Source: Carettochelys insculpta (Eukaryota > Chordata > Testudines > Carettochelyidae). From it: a stretch of 64,000 nt of DNA. Within the stretch, counting starts at the first letter, position 1; each line of letters starts with the position of its first letter. Positions 12,026-23,107 of this stretch are shown one piece after another. Under the pieces are notes generated by a model. That model ran no database searches. It was not told the origin of the DNA and saw only the letters and a list, made by a program, of their open reading frames with translations. Position numbers and translations under genes: made by a program. The DNA is taken from the NCBI RefSeq assembly GCF_033958435.1, contig NC_134138.1, positions 27,124,598-27,188,597 on the forward strand, given 5' to 3'.

Positions 12026-13604
12026 TCCAAGACGGACCAGGAAACCATGTATGTGGAAGGGGCGAGTGGAGGTGGAGGCCAGTCTTAAATATGTAGCTTG
12101 CATCAGAACCATCAATATATCACAGTCCTAGGCTCTGTTTTAAATAACTAAAGGATTGGCTCAAGACTACCCCTAAAGCTTTGCCCAGTCCTTGGGTTAG
12201 GAATTTACAATTTTAATGACCTGGCTACCTTCACTGGTGTCTCTTCCCAACTTGCATGTATTCAATAGCCTTAGACTATGAAACCACACATGCTTTTTAT
12301 TGTGGAAAAAGAGATAAACCATCTATTTACATAATTAAATAAAATTATCAGGACCTGAAGAGTATATAAGAGGCATGACCAAGCCCACAGACCCAGTTGT
12401 TAATTGGATGGTTTGTTGGGTTCGAAATGCTACTGACAAAACAGTTCCCCACCCAGCTAAATCTTACTCACAAATCCAGATAGACTCAGTGGTCATCAAG
12501 TGGATGCCTTGAGATGGCTTTTTCCCTGGCTGCCTGCTCCTCTTGTCTGCAGAAACCACATCCCCATTCCCTCTTCTGATCTGCAGCTGTCATGTTTGGT
12601 TTCACAAAGGCAAAGCCACAATTCCTGTTAAGTCTAATTTTACAAAATCAGCTCCACATGAGATCTAAACTCTCTAGGTGGACAACCCAGAGCAAAGCAA
12701 GTACCCTAAAAATAGACACAGGTCCCAGGCAGAATCCTGCCCCCCCCCGCATCTATTTTGGGCTCACTCCCTAATCTGAGTCCCTGATCTGTATATTCAG
12801 GGTGACCCACTTTTCCTAAGATACAGCTTTTGTGACTGCTTCACTTGCCCACCTCTCTATATTTGTATGCACCATTTAAAGTTCTTGCCAAAAACAGGAC
12901 ACAAAGCAACTTCAGATGACACAACAGTGAAATGCTGTGCCTGACTAACTGCACAGCAGGAAAATGGCAATTGTTATGAATTCAACTTGTTTTCCCCCCA
13001 CCTTTTCCTTTCCAAGAAACGGTGGTCTCTCTTTCTCTCTCTCTCTCTCTCTCTTTAAGCGTTCTAGCCCTGGGGCTTGTGCTTCTATCAGTAATCTCAC
13101 ACATAAAATTGTAACATGTCACAGAGGCATTAGATTCCCCACACTGCTGTCAGGAGCTTTCTTCACCATTCCTACAGTGCATGCCCTATCACAACCTTGT
13201 GCTGTTGCTTGGAGGAACTGGGTTGAAAGCAGAACCTAGGGTCTACAGTTCCCAGATTTAGAGGAAGTGGGTCCAGCAGTTACACCCAGCCCCCATGCTT
13301 AGCCTGTCTGAGACATGGAGTCAATACTTGCTCCAACCCTGACACCCGGGCAGATTTTTAAAGATATTTAGGTATCCAAATTGCTTTAGCAATCTGAACC
13401 TGAGTCTCTCTGGTCCAGATCCTCAAAGATTTTTACTTACCTATCAGCATCTTTTGGTACCTCAATAGCTTTAAAAACTGGCTTCAGAGGGCTGAACAAG
13501 TACCCAAGAGAGATCAAGCCAACAAGGTTGCTGGCTGCAGTGTTTTCCCTGTGCAGCACCTGTTAGCTAGTTCAGGGCCAGTGAGCCGCTTTTAATGTCT
13601 ACAT
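12026..13604. other. Unassigned intergenic sequence with a CT run
   Basis: No gene recognised. A (CT)n microsatellite lies at about 13026-13056 and a short C run near 12740. Confidence 0.45.
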
Positions 13605-13794
13605 CAGTGTTTCTCAACCAGGGTACGTGTACCCTTGGGGATACACCGAGGTCTTCCAGGGATACATCAACTCATCCAGACACTTGCTTAATTTTACAAC
13701 AGGTTACATAAAAACACTATAAAAGTCAGTATAATGTAAAAGTTCATTCAGACAATGACTTGTTTCCACTGCTTCATATGCCTTGTGCTGAAAT

Positions 13795-14071
13795 AAAACA
13801 AACCAGCAGTCATGTAGCACTTTAAAGACTAACAAAATGATTTATTAGGTGATGAGCTTATGTGGGGCAGACCCACTTTCTCAGATGTGGAGATATACCA
13901 TTTCCAGTACAGAACTGAAGGTTTGGAAATGTTATATCTCCAGACCTGAGGAAGTGGGTCTGCCCCATGAAAGCTCGTCACCTAATACATTATTTTGTTA
14001 GTCTTTAAAGTGCTACATGATTGCTGGTTTGTTTTATTAGAATACAGACTAACATGGCTACACCGCTGTTA
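13795..14071 (+). mobile_element. Hammerhead-family element, inverted dimer
   Basis: Flanked by TGCTGAAAT at 13786-13794 and 14072-14080. Two inverted arms (AGCACTTTAAAGACTAACAA and its complement) face each other around a spacer near 13905-13925. Only the right arm continues to the family end AGACTAACATGGCTAC. The right arm holds a full hammerhead-like core. The left arm has a damaged GAAA box (ATAA on the minus strand). This is the AGCACTTTAAAG subfamily, distinct from the GGTGCCACAGGA subfamily at 10.0 and 63.4 kb. Confidence 0.7.
13943..13979 (+). ncRNA. Hammerhead ribozyme-like motif
   Basis: Stem I 5' strand GAC (13943-13945), CUGAGGA (13946-13952), stem II GUGGG/CCCAU, GAAA (13969-13972), GC, U, C, then stem I 3' strand GUC (13977-13979). 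Predicted cleavage is after C13976. The innermost stem I pair is C-G here, while sister copies have U-A. The AGCU after GAA is self-complementary, as in hammerheads that act as dimers through stem III. Activity is not demonstrable from sequence. Confidence 0.5.
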
Positions 14072-14307
14072 TGCTGAAATGTAAGCATGATATTTCTATT
14101 ACAATTCATTGATTTGATAGTAAGGCGGTAGAAAGCAAGTTTTTAGTAGTAGTCTTTTGTGACATTTTTGTATATTTTTGTAAGTAGGTAGTTTTTAAGT
14201 GAGGTGTAACTTGGTGGTATGCAAAACAACTATGACTCCTGCAAAAGGTACAGTAATCTGGAAAGGTTGAATGGCACTTGTTTCAAGACCTCAGATTACC
14301 TTAGGAC

Positions 14308-14415
14308 CATGTTTCTCAACCGGTGGTATGTGTACCCTTAGGGTTATATGATAAAAATCTGGGTGTACTTATAATTGTTAAAAGGGGTACTTTATAAAAA
14401 AGGTTGAGAAACCCT
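14308..14415. mobile_element. Short hAT-like MITE
   Basis: Inverted ends CATGTTTCTCAACCGG and, on the minus strand, CAGGGTTTCTCAACC bound 108 bp with no coding capacity. It resembles an internally deleted relative of the 13605-14280 element. Confidence 0.55.
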
Positions 14416-14549
14416 GGGTCTACATTATGCATTTCTTTGAACTTCAGACAGACAGAATATGAGGAGCAGAGGAATCCAGCCCTGCCCAGTTCATCCTCTC
14501 CAGCCCCATTTGGATGCACCTGAGAAAGCTCATTATTTTTAACATGAGC

Positions 14550-14580
14550 AACTAGGAGTCCTGTGACACCTTAAAGACTT
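14550..14580 (-). mobile_element. Fragment of hammerhead-family element
   Basis: About 30 bp (AGGAGTCCTGTGACACCTTA and the following AAGACT) matches the internal part of the hammerhead-bearing family. It runs directly into the C-rich minisatellite. No ribozyme core is present. Confidence 0.5.
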
Positions 14581-14582
14581 GC

Positions 14583-15030
14583 ACTGCCAGAGCCACCTGC
14601 CCAAGTCCCACGCCACCAGGGCCAGCCACCTGCCTGACCACCCAAGCCTCATGCTGCCAAGACGAGCCACCCGCCTACCAGCTGCCCACCCCAGCTGCAG
14701 GCCAGCCGCCCGAGCCGCTCACGCAAGCCGCATGCTGCCAGGGCCAGCTACCCACCTGTCATCCCAAGCCCCATGCTGCCAGGGCCAGCTGCCCGCCTGT
14801 TATCTCGAGCCCCATCCTGGCAGGGCCAGCCGCCTGCTCACCATTCCAAGCCACCCAAGCCCCATGCTGCCGAGCCAGCTGCCCGCCCACCAGCCTGAGT
14901 CGCCCAAGCCCCATGCTGCCAGAGCCATCCGCCAGCCTGAGCCGCTTGAGCCCTGCAATGCTGGGGCCAGCCAGTCAAGCCCCATGAGTCCCTCAAGTCA
15001 GCTAGCCACCCAAGCCCCACAAGCCCAGAG
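14583..15030. repeat. C-rich minisatellite, unit about 40-50 bp
   Basis: Imperfect tandem copies built on CCCCATGCTGCCAGGGCCAG, with the CATGCTG core recurring near 14650, 14735, 14775, 14863, 14915 and 14958. Units vary in length, so frames stay open by composition. The 231-codon proline-rich frame over it is not a gene. Confidence 0.65.
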
Positions 15031-15529
15031 ACCCACCTGCTGGAAACCCTTCCCTCCCACAAACCCAGGTACCACCAGCCCCCCACCCTTGTCCCATCCC
15101 CCTTCCCTTTACCTGAGTCAGGCACCCCAGCTCTCATCTATCCCCATCCTCCTTCTCCTCCCCCACCAACCCACATTCACTCACCTTTGCAGAAGGCAGC
15201 TAGCTCTACGTGGGTGTTCGCCGGCTGCCTGCTTTTTAACGCCAGCTGCCAGCTGCGTTGGGTCACCCACATAAAATAGCAGTGGCTGAGTGCCAGCAGC
15301 AAAGGCCAGCTCTTTCTTTGGGTGGGAGGAATAATGGGGGGCTGGGTCGCCTCACGCCTCCCCCTGGAATTTCTTCATTCCCCCTGGGGGCACGACCTCC
15401 AGTTTGGGAAAACGTGTTAAAATCTTGGTCTTCACAAAATCTTCTGACAAGGAATTCCACAAGTGTGATACAAGAAGAAAAACTCCCTTTTGTTTTTTTT
15501 AAACTTGCTACACTTTAATTTTATTTGGT
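15031..15529. other. Unassigned GC-rich sequence
   Basis: C-rich then mixed sequence following the minisatellite. No gene or named repeat recognised. Confidence 0.35.
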
Positions 15530-15805
15530 AACCCCTAGAACTTATGTTATGGAAACAAATAACTCTTTCTTCTTCACTATTTCCATACCAAACATGATTT
15601 TATAGACCTCTATCCTACCCTATCCCCTCCTTAGTCTCCTCTTTTCTAAGGTGAACCCAACAAATTGTGTTTAGCCAAAGCATACCTCCAGAACAGCCTT
15701 CAGTCTTGATCAAGTCTTGAACACTTGAAAGAGATGGAGAACTGCCCCAATATATTTTGGTAGTTTACTCTAATAGTTAAGCATGTACCCTGCTAAAAAT
15801 GTATA

Positions 15806-16122
15806 CAGGTTGAACCTCTCTCTGACACCTTTGGCACTTCACCAGTGCTGAAAGAATTTGCCGGACCACGGAAGGTCAATATTGTCTACACATTACCAAC
15901 ACTTCCACTGCTATTGGGTTCTTAGAAGACATTTAAGGATAATTTAGGGATAAATAACAGCACAGAACATTGAGAGCCAGGACTGGTGGCTGTAAATAAA
16001 CGTTTTGGTGCTGCAGGAAACTTGGCAACAGCCATGATAAGTGGTCATCCAGCTAACTAAAATCAAGATGGATTATGGATGTTGCTGGACAAGAGAGTTC
16101 CAGATTAGAGAGATTCAGCCTG
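15806..16122. mobile_element. Tigger-like MITE with TA duplication
   Basis: The left end CAGGTTGAACCTCTCT and inverted right end CAGGCTGAATCTCTCT enclose 317 bp, with TA directly outside both ends (15804-15805 and 16123-16124). The CAGGTTGA start resembles Tigger-type ends known in other vertebrates. No transposase frame is present. Confidence 0.65.
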
Positions 16123-16306
16123 TACCTTATTCCTACCGTGCGTTTGTCTGGTTTTAAGCTGCAGGCATTATTTTTTGTTATGTTTTTCTCTGAACATGAA
16201 GGACCCCTTGGATCCCAGTTTATTTTCTCCCTGTGAAAGTATGTATGTAACACAATTGAGTCACTGTGTCATTGCCTTTTGGGTAAATTAACAGATATAG
16301 CTCTTT

Positions 16307-16704
16307 AAGGAGTGTCCACATGGCAAAGTTACCTTGAAATAACAGCTGTTATTTTGAAATAACTTTGGCAGCATCCAAATGATGCACATGCTATTTTGAA
16401 GTAAAATCAGAAGAGCATGTTCGTTATTTGGATTTGGTAAAACTCATTCCACAAGGAATAACACCTATTTCAAAATAGGTGCTATTAAGACATGGAATAG
16501 CACTATTTTGAAATAAGCCATAATGGGCTCTAATGGCATTATTTCAGAATAGTGCTATGGACTCAAAAATGCTAATTTGAAATAGCTGGGTGCTATTTCA
16601 AACTACATCCTTGTGTGTAGCTGTGTTATTTCAAAATAAGCTATTTTGGAATAGCTATTCCAGAATGGATTATTTCAAAATAACATGGCTGTGTAGATGT
16701 AGCC
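16307..16704. mobile_element. MITE, family M5 (TTTCAAAATA-rich)
   Basis: Many inverted TATTTTGAAATA/TATTTCAAAATA motifs occur between AAGGAGTGTCCACATGGC and TGTGTAGATGTAGCC. The same architecture occurs at 49.56-50.24 and 60.86-62.06 kb. It lies inside the decayed minus-strand LINE. Confidence 0.6.
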
Positions 16705-16935
16705 TGATTATAAGAGACTTTTACACATCAAGTCACTTCTGTATCTCTTCTCTGAACCTTCTCCAATTTTTCTCCATTCTTTTTAAAATGTGGAACACAG
16801 AACAGAAAACACTGCTTGAGTATTAGCCTCAGCAATGCCATAGAGAGAGGTAAAATTATCTCTCTACTCCTTGTCACTGCTCCCTGTTTATGTACCCAAA
16901 TGACATTCAATTCTAATGCCACAGTATCACACTGA

Positions 16936-17225
16936 GACTAAATCTATACTAGACATAGAAGTTGACCACACCGATATGCAATCTTACCTACGCCCATTGC
17001 ATAGCCAAGATTGATTTATCAGTGGTCAACTTCAGTGTCTGTCTACAAGAAGAAGGTCAATGGGGGTATTTCTCCTGCCAACCTTCCTTAATCCTCACTG
17101 TTCGCAAGGAGCATTGGGGTCAACTTAAATCCCAGAAAGTACTGTTTCATGCATGTGCAAAACAAAGCCCCAGAAGACTGACCCTGAGAGGGTCAATCTT
17201 CTTCAGCAGTATACACCCAGCCCGA
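16936..17225. mobile_element. MITE, family M7, approximate ends
   Basis: Starts near GACTAAATCTATACTAGAC and shows inverted GAAGTTGACCA/TGGTCAACTTC arms, then a second hairpin AAGACTGACC/GGGTCAATCTT. Ends are approximate. Confidence 0.4.
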
Positions 17226-17880
17226 GAGCTCATGTGGTGTATCTACTAAATTCTTTCCAGGGTCACTGCTTTCCAGGGTACAGTCCTTCTCCCACTTCTG
17301 AAGATACAGCCTTGCATTTGGATGGACTAAAATACAGTTTGTTGGAACTGTCCCAGTTTACCAAATGATCCACATCCTCCAGGTATGTATGCCCCATTCT
17401 CATCATTATTCATCACTCTGTTAAACTTTGTGGCATCCACAAATTTTGTCAGCAGTGATTTTATATATACTTCCTGATCATTCATAAAAATATTGAATAG
17501 CATCCAACCTAGAACCAATCCCTATGGAGCCCTCCTACAAACACCGCAATTTGCTGATGATTCGCCACTGACAACTACTTTTGGAGATCTGTCAGTTAGC
17601 CAATTCTTAATGCATTCAACATGTGCTTTATTTAGATCGTTGTGCTAATTTTTTAATCTGAATGTGATTCAGACAAGCCTTACAAAAGTCTAAAGCTCAG
17701 GTCCTCCAGGGCATTTAGATAACTAATTTCTACGGTAATAAAGTGTATTGACAAACTCATTATCTCATCAGCAAATGAAACCAGGCTGTGTTGATTGTCA
17801 TTCATTAGATTCCCATCCTTTAATTCTCTAGTAATTGAATCCCATATAAGTCCTTTCCATTATTTTGCCTGGTGCAACAT

Positions 17881-18696
17881 TATCATGAGCTGACACCACA
17901 ATAAATGAGAGGGTAATCAGGCCCAATTACAAAGCTTCAGTTTATTTTAAGAACCATTGTTTCTGCTGGTAGTATACAGGGCATGGCTTTTTACATGATT
18001 GGGCCACCATTCTTGTAGTACATTAGGATGCACAGAGAACATGGGACTGGGCCCAATATTTAGTTTAGAATTATTTATAGTAATGGATCACATACATATA
18101 ATGTCTGCAAATGCATCTGAAAGAATTAGATCAAAAACAGATTTCAACCATTTCAAATTTCAACATGGAGAAGTAACCATTCAAAAGAGGAAATATAGCT
18201 ATGAAAAAAATCATTCTCAAAACATTTAAGAGCATTACATTGTGTCTTTAAAGTCACCTGCCCTGGACATGTTTGCAGGATCAGGAAGTAGAAGGTGAAG
18301 CCAGCTAGCACTTTTTCCTCAATGGATATCTCAAGATTGCAAGTGTAGCCATATTCAAATATGAGTGTAGCCAAGCTGTGTTATGACTGGTTCCCTTCTT
18401 TCCCTTGATAGAGAACAGCTGATGTCAAGAAATCATGTTTTAGGTCTTGCTGATTCATGCAACTTGATCACAACACAATTAATGTGTACATAACTACCCA
18501 CAAGCAGATTAGAACTTGAGACCTCAGTGCAGGTGCTGCTACAGCTTGAGTTAGAGGCCGGGGGTCTCAGCCTAGGCTGTAGAGGACACCTATTCTCTCT
18601 CTGGGAGGTGGTCTATGTTCCACTACATGGGACAGTTAACTGCATGTAGGTGTTGGATTACATATAGTTTTGGCAAAACCTAACAGAGCCTCCCTA
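17881..18696. other. Unassigned intergenic sequence
   Basis: Nothing recognised. Confidence 0.4.
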
Positions 18697-18983
18697 GCCT
18701 GTCCACGCTACCAGCATTACCCATATAACCACCTCTTCTGACTCGTTCTTCTAACATTCAGGTTTTCTGTGACAGAGCAATGACAGAAATTATAAATCTG
18801 GTCTACGTGGATATGACAACACAAGTCAATCAGCTGCTGTGGTGCCCCTCTATGCTGACTGAATAACACTACCTTCCTAAGCAGCATAGAGTCAAAGTCG
18901 ATGTAATGAGGTTGATGTAGTGACCATGCAAACACTGCATTACTTGCACCCAATGTGGTAGGCCTCCAGAAGCTGTCTCGCAA

Positions 18984-18998
18984 CCCCCCCCCCCCCCC
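18984..18998. repeat. Poly-C run
   Basis: A run of roughly 16 C bases flanked by AA on both sides, inside the Harbinger relic. Its length is prone to assembly error. Confidence 0.8.
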
Positions 18999-19854
18999 AA
19001 CAACCTCTCTAATCATCGTGAACTCTGCTTCCCAGGGCGCAGTAGACAGGAAGCCCAGCCACCGCATCCTCTTTAAAGCCCACAAATTCTGGCAGCTTTC
19101 CATTGTTGAATTTAACTGCCTAGCTAGCTGCACACTGCAGACAAACTTCTGCCTGGAGTGGACAAGAGAGGTTGGATCTTCTGGTTCTCGGGGGAGAAGA
19201 TGCTGTGCAAACTCAGCACTGATCCAGCCATAGAAACATTGACATCTATGAGCAGGTTGCTCAGGGCATGGGGCAGAAGGGTTACATAGGGGCTAGATGC
19301 AGTGCTGTGTGAAAGCCGAGGAGCTGTAGCAGGCACAGCCAGAAGGCAAGAGAACGGTGTTGCCTGTAAGCTGAGCAGTTGGACAGATGCCCAGGAGGAA
19401 TTAAGGTGCCACCCTGCTGATTAGCAGATCATGCACAGCTGCCCAGAGTTGGCAGCATGCTTCTATTGGTGGTGCACATCCCCATAGGCCTTGGCACACA
19501 CAACAAAATTTATTCCACTCATGGGTGGAAAAAAACTAGAGGGAACACGGACTTCTCAAAATTGGCTACACTCCCCAGCTGCCCAGGAGGGATGGGACTG
19601 TGGCAGGGCATCCCAGCTACCCAGCTGCCCCAGTGTGCTAGGATCAGGTGTGTCTTGGCTCTACAATGGGGGAAGGGAACAAGGTTGCAGAAGAGGCAGG
19701 GCCTCTAAGGGCAGAAGGGGCAGGACCTCACAGGTATGGCTTGATTTCTGTAGATGGGCTTTCACCTGCCACCTATGAGCAGAGGCCAACTATTAATCTG
19801 GCACAGCGATGCAGACCTGTTGCTTTTACAAATAACTGAAAGTCATCCCCCAGC

Positions 19855-21208
19855 AAAGATGTCCCTTCCAAATCCCCTTTCAAACTTTGGGGTCACAGGC
19901 CCCACATGAACAGTGAAGAGGAAGAAGGGGATGAGGAAAAGGAGGAGTATGTGGGACAAACAACTACAGGACCAGCTGTGAAGCAAGCCAGGACATGATT
20001 CCGCTGCTCTCTAGCCTATCCCAACAGTCAAGCACAGGCACGCCTGATGCAGAAGAAACCTTTGGTAAGTGTCATCTTCACTTTGCTATTACAGGGCTGG
20101 AACCCGCAGTGTTGCTTTGCTCATTTTTACCTGCGCTGGAAGAGGCACTGAAACAGCCAAGAGAGGCACAGCCACTCTCTGCTTTTTCATGCACCTCCAG
20201 GCCTGCTGACAGGGGCAGTTGCCCTGCAGCCAGGCATTTCAAAGGAACCTGGAGCTCTGGCCACTCCTGCTGCTACATTGGCAGTGGCCAGCGCTTACAA
20301 CACTTTGAAGTGCTGTGGCAGGACTGCTCTGGCTGCATGTGGCTGTGAGGGAGTGGGGAGTGGTGGCAGCACTGTGGCCTGGGTGGTGCTGAGAGCTGAC
20401 TGCCCTCAGTCCCACCCCTTCCTCTCTCGGCCTTGCCCCTTCCAGGGGCAAGGAGCTAGGCCCCCATCTCAGCACTAGCACACCAGCAGCAGACACGCGT
20501 CTATTACCCCCTGGAGTGAGATATCAGCTAAAATCTCCACTTCCCATGGGAAATGGGACCAGCATTTAGTTCCCTTTCTTTATGCATCTAGACTCATGCA
20601 AGCAAGCTATTCCCTCCTCATGTCCCAAGCCTCCAGACGCCCATACTCACCTTGGCTGGTGCTGTGACTGGCACCACGCTTGGTCAGTCCTAAGCACAGG
20701 TGAGAATATAGTGCTCATAACTTCTGCAGACCAAGGGGAGTGCGCTTGGCACCTGAAGTTTCAGTTTCTACCACGAATACATTGATAACCTTACCTCTGT
20801 GTGTTGTAGATGCAGCTGCTGCCATTGCACACTTCAGGGTCCTCCCCCAGACGAGGAGGAGAAGGATGACTCGGGGTGACACGTCCAGGAGATCCTGTAA
20901 GCCAGAGCTATATCAGAGAACAAGCCCAGGGCCAGGTCACCCTTGCAGACAGCACACACTAGGACGGAATGGAGAGGAGAAAGGTACAAGAAAAGAGGAG
21001 GGATGTGCAGCTAGAGATGCTTGCAAGACTCAGACAGCAAGCAGAGATGTTGCAGAAAGTGGTGGACCTGCACATTCAACAGTCCTGTGTTCTCTTCCCT
21101 CTGCAGCCCACAGAGAATGCAACATCAGAACTTCCTTATACCCCTTCAACATCCTTGTGGAATCAGGCTTCTGTTCACGACCCACACCAGTCCTCCTGGA
21201 GGGAGTAA
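19855..21208 (+). pseudogene. Myb/SANT-like gene remnant of the Harbinger element
   Basis: An acidic stretch (EEEEEGDEEKEEEY) near 19910-19955 is followed by a donor-like G|GTAAGT at about 20065. A later segment starts after an acceptor-like TGTTGTAG near 20809 and encodes a basic RRRR run, then a heptad-like stretch (QLEMLARLRQQAEMLQKVVD) at about 21015-21075. This order, acidic linker then basic patch then C-terminal coiled coil, matches Myb/SANT-like proteins carried by reptile Harbinger elements as I know them. The N-terminal DNA-binding part is not recognisable. Frameshifts and an in-frame TGA show it is broken. Confidence 0.55.
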
Positions 21209-21612
21209 AGAAAACAGCTTGGCACGCACACTGACCTGTGAAACCATGGTTGGTGTATGTGTATCTGGAATAGAAATGACTGTTCTTTTCCCCTAATTGA
21301 TTACATTGTATTACATGCTAAGGGGTTTAATTGCCTGGCACAAGTTATAGACAATTATATATTTTTGGAACATAGTTCAGCTTTATTACATCAACACGTA
21401 TGCTGGCTGGTGACAAGCAGGTCTGACAGCAGTTGGTTTCCTGTCACTTGGCTGTGTCACAACACCCATAACAACATTCACAAACCATATTAATGGTTAC
21501 TTTGACAATGTTATACCCCCGCTCCACAGCAGTCACTTCCTGATTCATTCTGGGCCACAAAAGAGAAAGGTCAGGTAAAGCACACTAATGCAACATACGC
21601 TGTTCTGGCTCA

Positions 21613-22046
21613 TTATGAAAATGGTCTTTCAAAGCCTCTCTGAGCTAAATGGCTGTAGGTAGAGCTCAGCGAACCATCAAATTCAGCAGATAACTGCACC
21701 ACCTCTGCCCCACAACTTGGTAAAAGCTTTTCCCCCTTAGCTTCACTGACTGGCAGAATACAGCAGCCGCCATAACCATTGGCTATTTTTGTCATCGTGA
21801 TCCAATCTTGCAAGCAAACACAACCAGCAGCCCTTCAAATGCCCAAGGGCCCATTCAACCCTCCTTCTGCACCTGCTGATCCTGTAGTTTTAATACTCCT
21901 TGCTGGTGCTGAAGTGGCTCATATTTGGCTTCATAGCCAGGGGAGCAAGAGTATGCTGAGTCACACAGTATCATTAGTTTCCTAGCATAATTAGCCCATG
22001 TTTTGTTGTTTCTCCCCCATGTTAAATAAATATATGGAGATACACA
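21613..22046 (-). pseudogene. Harbinger-type DDE transposase remnant
   Basis: On the minus strand, ILCDSAYSCSPGYEAKY corresponds to the family's ILGDPAYPLLPW-type block. Further on, after a frame break, NGYGGCCILPVSEAKGE corresponds to the conserved cysteine-containing CCILHN region near the C terminus. At least one frameshift lies between the blocks, and the N-terminal half is missing or replaced by the SINE at 22047. The similarity is judged by eye against HARBI1-like proteins. Confidence 0.6.
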
Positions 22047-22223
22047 TCCCATAGAACTGGAAGGTCATTAAGTGCAGACCCCTACCCTCCTGGCAGGGCT
22101 GAGCACCATCCCCTCTTTTTAATCTATTTGCCCCAGATCTCTAAATGCTCCCCTCAAGAATTAAGCTCACAACCCCGGGTTTAGCAGGCCAATGCACAAA
22201 CCAGTGAGCTATCCCTCCCTTCA
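22047..22223 (-). mobile_element. tRNA-derived SINE, turtle type
   Basis: Read on the minus strand it starts AAGGGAGGGATAGCTCACTG with an A-box-like TAGCTCACTGG, then a B-box-like region around GGTTGTGAGC, then a tail including ATGACCTTCCAGTTCTATG. This is the layout of the tRNA-derived SINEs common in turtles. It is diverged, and the tRNA-like head is not a functional tRNA gene. Confidence 0.75.
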
Positions 22224-22230
22224 TTGAACA

Positions 22231-22350
22231 GTGATAGAGAGGTAGCCATATTAGTCTATATCCTAACAAACAAACCAACAGTCATGTAGCACTTTAAAGA
22301 CCAACAATTTATTAGGTGATGAGTTTTCGTGGGGCAGACCCTCCACATTA
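22231..22350 (-). mobile_element. Hammerhead-family element, monomer fragment
   Basis: Minus strand: GTGGAGGGTCTGCCCCACGA, then AACTCATCACCTAATAAA, and the family 3' end around GACTAATATGGCTACC. It belongs to the AGCACTTTAAAG subfamily. The CUGA box is lost, so the ribozyme core is broken. Confidence 0.6.
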
Positions 22351-22974
22351 GCAAATATGAACCATGTGATATCAACTCAGTGAAGGGTATGACTCCACTT
22401 ACCAGCAGATCAACTCCTTCAGGTCAGTCTTCAGGGATCTGATGTAGCACATCAAGCTGGAGATGGGCCAAAGTTCTACAGTTGGCCCTGGTTCTCCTCA
22501 TTGTCCTGAGAAGGAAAGGAGTTTAACAGGAGAGCTCCTGTTGACCTCCAGTTGTATGGACAGCCAGAAAAATCAACCTAGGATACGCCAAGTCCAGCTA
22601 TGTAATTGCTGTAGCTGGAATTGCACCTCTTAAATCAATTTTTCAGTCTAAGTTCGGACTGGCCTAAGAGTCACAACTGTGTTGCCGAACTGGGTCTGTC
22701 GACTTAAAACTATGTGGACCGCAGGAAGTACCTTATTAAGACTAAACAAAACAACATGGCAGAAGATAAAAATCAAAATGCTCTTTGCCCTCCAAAGACA
22801 CAGCTGCTACTTGTACACCAGAATCTGTTACACTGTGTGTATTTATGTACACCCAGGCGCCCAGCAGCTCTTTTAACAAAGTGGTGACTCTCCACTCAGC
22901 GTGCGGATCTTAGTTCTTATTCGTTCCTAAACAGTGCCACCTGGTGGTCCTTTTTAATATCTTCCCCAGGAAAG
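22351..22974. other. Unassigned sequence, MITE-like in part
   Basis: 22540-22680 has inverted AGCTGTAATT-type motifs resembling the M7 MITEs, but I could not fix its ends. The rest is unassigned. Confidence 0.3.
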
Positions 22975-23107
22975 TATCAGAGGGGGAGGCAGCCCTGTTA
23001 GTCTCTACCTACAAACAAGAAGTCCTGTGACACTTTATAGACTAACAGATATTTCGGAGCATTAACTTTCGTGGGCAAACACCCCCTTCGTCAGATGCAT
23101 GAGTGGG
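22975..23107 (-). mobile_element. Hammerhead-family element, monomer
   Basis: Minus-strand copy from the ribozyme core to the family end (TATCAGAGGGGGAGGCAGCC on +). It belongs to the GGTGCCACAGGA subfamily (here AGTGTCACAGGACTTC). The 5' limit beyond the core is not clear. Confidence 0.7.
23059..23098 (-). ncRNA. Hammerhead ribozyme-like motif
   Basis: Minus strand: stem I GCAU, CUGACGA, stem II GGGGG..CCCAC with one mismatch, GAAA, GUUA, then stem I 3' strand AUGC. Predicted cleavage is before AUGC. The stem I pairing is complete over four base pairs. Confidence 0.45.

Larger units (their letters stand above)
13605..14280. mobile_element. hAT-like element carrying a nested insertion
   Basis: Begins CAGTGTTTCTCAACCAGGG and ends near GGAAAGGTTGAATGGCACTT, which looks like a degraded inverted copy of that end. 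The internal sequence has no transposase frame. It is interrupted at 13795-14071 by a hammerhead-family inverted dimer with its own duplication, so the hAT-like element is older. Confidence 0.5.
15530..17880 (-). mobile_element. Old CR1-like LINE in pieces, minus strand
   Basis: Three colinear pieces read as LINE on the minus strand: about 15530-15680, 16705-16935 and 17327-17880. The last piece encodes a decayed RT: LFNIFMNDQE, then FVDATKF in place of the family FADDTK box, with stops elsewhere. The gaps are filled by younger insertions (Tigger-like at 15806, M5 at 16307, M7 at 16936). Confidence 0.6.
18697..22046. mobile_element. Decayed PIF/Harbinger transposon
   Basis: The left limit GCCTGTCCACGCTACCAGC resembles the GGCTGTGTCTACAC ends of the MITEs in this window. 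Within about 3.35 kb lie a Myb/SANT-like gene remnant on + and a DDE transposase remnant on -, facing each other. That is the two-gene content of PIF/Harbinger elements. No right terminal repeat was found; a tRNA-derived SINE abuts at about 22047. Every frame is broken, so the element is dead. Confidence 0.6.

Noticed and set aside
14579..15274. 231-codon proline/alanine-rich frame
   Set aside because: It follows an imperfect C-rich minisatellite and has no conserved domain.
22160..22223. tRNA-like sequence on the minus strand
   Set aside because: It is the tRNA-derived head of a SINE with degraded A and B boxes and SINE body attached, not a tRNA gene.
22231..22350. Ribozyme core in the 22.3-kb family copy
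   Set aside because: The CUGANGA box is missing, so only the GAAA half and stem II remain.
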